From Maritalea sp047634455 (GTDB taxonomy: Bacteria > Pseudomonadota > Alphaproteobacteria > Rhizobiales > Devosiaceae), in the NCBI RefSeq assembly GCF_047634455.1, contig NZ_JBLIAI010000021.1, positions 1-42,754 of the forward strand: a stretch of DNA of 42,754 nt. Reading direction: 5' to 3'. Every line of letters starts with the position of its first letter. The first letter of the stretch is position 1. A program made the position numbers and the translations under genes. The notes below the pieces were generated by a model that was given only the letters and a program-made list of their open reading frames with translations, was not told the DNA's origin and ran no database searches. This document shows, in pieces, positions 40,519-42,754 of this stretch.

Positions 40519-42754
40519 TTACCCCCTGAGCTCGGGACCACGTGGCACGGTGTGGTGATCGCCACGCAAAAGGCCGCGGAATGTTGGTGCGCCTTTGCGC
40601 AAGAACAGCCAGCCAAAAAATGCGCCAATATCCGCGCCGATGCCAATAAATGCTGGCACAAGGAACAGCACCAGCGAGGTCGCCAATCCAAGCCCAAACA
40701 CAATGGTAATGGCCATGGGAATGAGGAACTGCGCTTGCAAACTGGTCTCGAACAATAGCGGCGTTAAACCGCCAATGGTCGTCAGCGACGTCAAAAGCAC
40801 CGCGCGCAATCGATCACGCGCCGCCCCGGTGGCGGCTGTTTCCAAACTGTCGCCCTCTTCGATCCGTTCTTGCAAACGCGAGACGAAAACAATGGAGTCA
40901 TTGACCAGAATACCAGCAAGTCCCAACAAGCCCATCACCGAAATGATCGTGAGGTTATAGCCCATTATATAATGGCCCCAAATGGCACCAACGATGCCGA
41001 ACGGAATAATCAACATCACCGCGAGGGGCGCAAAATAGGATGCAAATATCCAAGCAATAATCACATACATAATGCCAAGCGCAATCCATCCACCCAATTG
41101 CAAATCACCAAACGCTGCGTTTTGTTCGGCCTGCGTTCCACCAAAACTATATTGCACGCCAAATTTGGCGGCGATTGCGCCCATGTGATCAGCTTCAAGC
41201 CGCTCGAGCACGTCGGCGCCTTGAACGATGGCTGTATCTGTATCAGCACGAACACGGACTGTGGTTTTGCCCTCGTCACGGTTGATCCGGTTGAAACCTT
41301 GGCGATCACTAATGGTTACAACTTCTGTAAGTGGCACGAAATTCCCAGCGTCAGAACGCACCCATAAATCGCGCAAGGCAGATGACCCTGTTGCATCAGA
41401 AACACGTTCCACACGGATTGATATTTCTTCGTCTTCTTCGGCGACACGACGGGCCAGATTTCCTTCAAATGTATCGCGAATTTGCGCCCCTAGACTATCG
41501 AGCGAAAATCCAAGTGCACTGCCACGCGGTGACAATTCGAGCACCAATTCCGGCTTGCCATAGCTAAGTGTATCTGAGATGGCTTGGACGCCTTCAAAGC
41601 CTTCCAATATGCCTTGTAGTTCCTCTGATGCCTTTTTTAGATCAACTGTCTCGGCACCGAAAAACTGCACGTCGATGGCGCGCCCCGGTGGGCCACCATG
41701 TGGTTCGCGCACAGACAGACGGTCAACGCCAGCAATTGTGGGTACATTTTCGCGAATGGCACGACCAACTACGTTTGTGCGTATCGAGCGCGCTTCCGCA
41801 GGGGTCAAAAAAATCGACAAGTTGGCGCGCGCATTTTCCATATCCAAAGACGCGAAGGTCGTTACGATGAGTTTTTCACCGTCGGGCGTCAAATCAGCTT
41901 CAACTTTTTGTACAGCCTTTTCGAGTTGATCAATAAGGTCGTACATGCCCTCTTGGGGGACACCGGGTTGGAAAAACGCTGTAATGTTGACGGTTTCGGC
42001 TTCAACGGAAGGGAAAAACTCAAAGCCCAATTTTCCGGCGGGGATCAACGCACCGCCAATCACCGCAAGCGCGACGGCTAATGCAACTGTTGCATAGCGC
42101 CAGCGATAGGCAATATCGGCCAAAGCGCCAAACATTTTGTCTTTGAAAAAATCAAATCCGGCATCAAAATTGCGGCGGAACCAGCCCGGCGCTTTGCGCT
42201 GACGTGGTAAAGCATGCGACAAGTGGCCAGGCAAAATCAAAAAACATTCAATCAGCGAAGCGATGAGCACCGCAATCACCACCATCGGTAGTGCAGATAA
42301 AATTTGTCCAACAACGTCACCGACCAACAAAATTGGACCGAACGCGGCCATGGTTGTCAGGCTCGCCGCGATCACCGGGGCGGCCATACGTCCCGCACCG
42401 GCGATGGCCGCTTCTTGGCGGCTGTCGCCCATGGCGTAGCGCGTTGCAGTATGTTCGCCCACCACAATGGCATCATCTACGATAATCCCCAGCGTGAGCA
42501 ACATGGCAAACATTGAAATCATATTGATCGTTTGCCCGGTAAAATACATCACGCCGAGCGTTGCGAGAATGGACACAGGGATACCCACAGCCACCCAAAA
42601 AGCAATTCGGAAATCAAGGAAGACAAACAGCACGACAAGAACGAGAATAAGGCCGTACAGGCCGTTACTGATAAGAAGCCCTAACCGATCTTCCACCAGT
42701 TCGGCAGCCGCGTTGAACACTTCAATTTGTAAAGTTGCAGGCATTTCGGCTCTG
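40519..42754 (-). CDS. RND family efflux transporter inner-membrane subunit (3' part)
   Basis: The reading frame stays open to the window edge, so the 5' part of the gene (about a third) lies outside; an internal ATG at 42744 is not the real start. The visible part has membrane helices with GIIVDDAIVVGEHT (the helix 4 aspartates that carry protons), a large periplasmic porter loop, and FVSRLQERIEEGDSLETAATGAA after the second helix bundle. It matches AcrB/HAE-1-like and heavy-metal-like RND pumps. The MFP and outer-membrane partners must lie beyond the window. Substrate unknown. Confidence 0.93.
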   Translation of the reverse strand, partial: RAEMPATLQIEVFNAAAELVEDRLGLLISNGLYGLILVLVVLFVFLDFRIAFWVAVGIPVSILATLGVMYFTGQTINMISMFAMLLTLGIIVDDAIVVGEHTATRYAMGDSRQEAAIAGAGRMAAPVIAASLTTMAAFGPILLVGDVVGQILSALPMVVIAVLIASLIECFLILPGHLSHALPRQRKAPGWFRRNFDAGFDFFKDKMFGALADIAYRWRYATVALAVALAVIGGALIPAGKLGFEFFPSVEAETVNITAFFQPGVPQEGMYDLIDQLEKAVQKVEADLTPDGEKLIVTTFASLDMENARANLSIFLTPAEARSIRTNVVGRAIRENVPTIAGVDRLSVREPHGGPPGRAIDVQFFGAETVDLKKASEELQGILEGFEGVQAISDTLSYGKPELVLELSPRGSALGFSLDSLGAQIRDTFEGNLARRVAEEDEEISIRVERVSDATGSSALRDLWVRSDAGNFVPLTEVVTISDRQGFNRINRDEGKTTVRVRADTDTAIVQGADVLERLEADHMGAIAAKFGVQYSFGGTQAEQNAAFGDLQLGGWIALGIMYVIIAWIFASYFAPLAVMLIIPFGIVGAIWGHYIMGYNLTIISVMGLLGLAGILVNDSIVFVSRLQERIEEGDSLETAATGAARDRLRAVLLTSLTTIGGLTPLLFETSLQAQFLIPMAITIVFGLGLATSLVLFLVPAFIGIGADIGAFFGWLFLRKGAPTFRGLLRGDHHTVPRGPELRG

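Noticed and set aside
1..42754. CRISPR arrays, prophage or insertion sequences
   Set aside because: No regularly spaced repeats, no integrase, transposase or phage structural genes were seen; the repeats present are short palindromes and a ~125-bp duplicated element.

Overview
The window looks like a piece of the chromosome of an alphaproteobacterium, most likely of the order Hyphomicrobiales (Rhizobiales). The pointers are a condensing 5-aminolevulinate synthase (HemA), a SAM-II riboswitch in front of metZ, a long double-domain dCTP deaminase, a PodJ-like polarity protein, the TauE-TIGR02186 pair, the ligase-associated helicase/PdeM pair, and rhizobial-style palindromic repeats of the CCCGGACTTGATCCGGG type. 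Base composition is close to even. I see no tRNA or rRNA gene, phage gene, transposase or CRISPR array.

Layout. 1-4.8 kb: the end of an unidentified gene, then a plus-strand catabolic operon (two Gfo/Idh/MocA dehydrogenases around a TIM-barrel isomerase/epimerase) and an FAD-dependent amine/amino-acid oxidase. 5.0-8.8 kb: a membrane-anchored serine hydrolase bracketed by short direct repeats, pyroglutamyl peptidase and a GabD-type aldehyde dehydrogenase. 9.0-12 kb: two minus-strand membrane c-di-GMP proteins (GGDEF-EAL, and EAL only) sharing an identical 3' end. 12-15 kb: a group II PLP decarboxylase behind an attenuator-like leader, convergent with an orphan MurF-like ligase carrying a four-cysteine tail. 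15.4-17.1 kb: hemA facing an ACT-domain protein. 17.3-22.6 kb: a signalling block with a FixJ-type regulator whose receiver is degenerate, a divergent PAS hybrid histidine kinase, ABM and NIPSNAP proteins with a divergent ArsR regulator, a NarL-type regulator and a MerR regulator. 22.9-26.3 kb: the PodJ-like protein.

26.4-32.6 kb: an operon of a TauE/SafE exporter, a TIGR02186 protein, a DUF3429 protein and a GNAT acetyltransferase, facing the minus-strand ligase-associated helicase-pdeM operon; then a small membrane protein. 32.7-35.6 kb: a MATE exporter, a MAPEG protein and a 1.4-kb zone dense in palindromes and duplicated elements. 35.6-42.7 kb: dcd divergent from SAM-II-metZ, a CDP-alcohol phosphatidyltransferase, a TrkH potassium transporter and the 3' part of an RND exporter that runs off the window.

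The gene order is extremely compact: six of the eight convergent gene pairs end within 12 bp of each other, and three share a four-base overlap (two of them the palindrome CTAG). The observations most worth checking are the attenuator-like leader of the decarboxylase, the pseudo-receiver regulator, the MurF-like ligase with a cysteine tail, the structured element next to dcd, and the SAM-II/terminator tandem.
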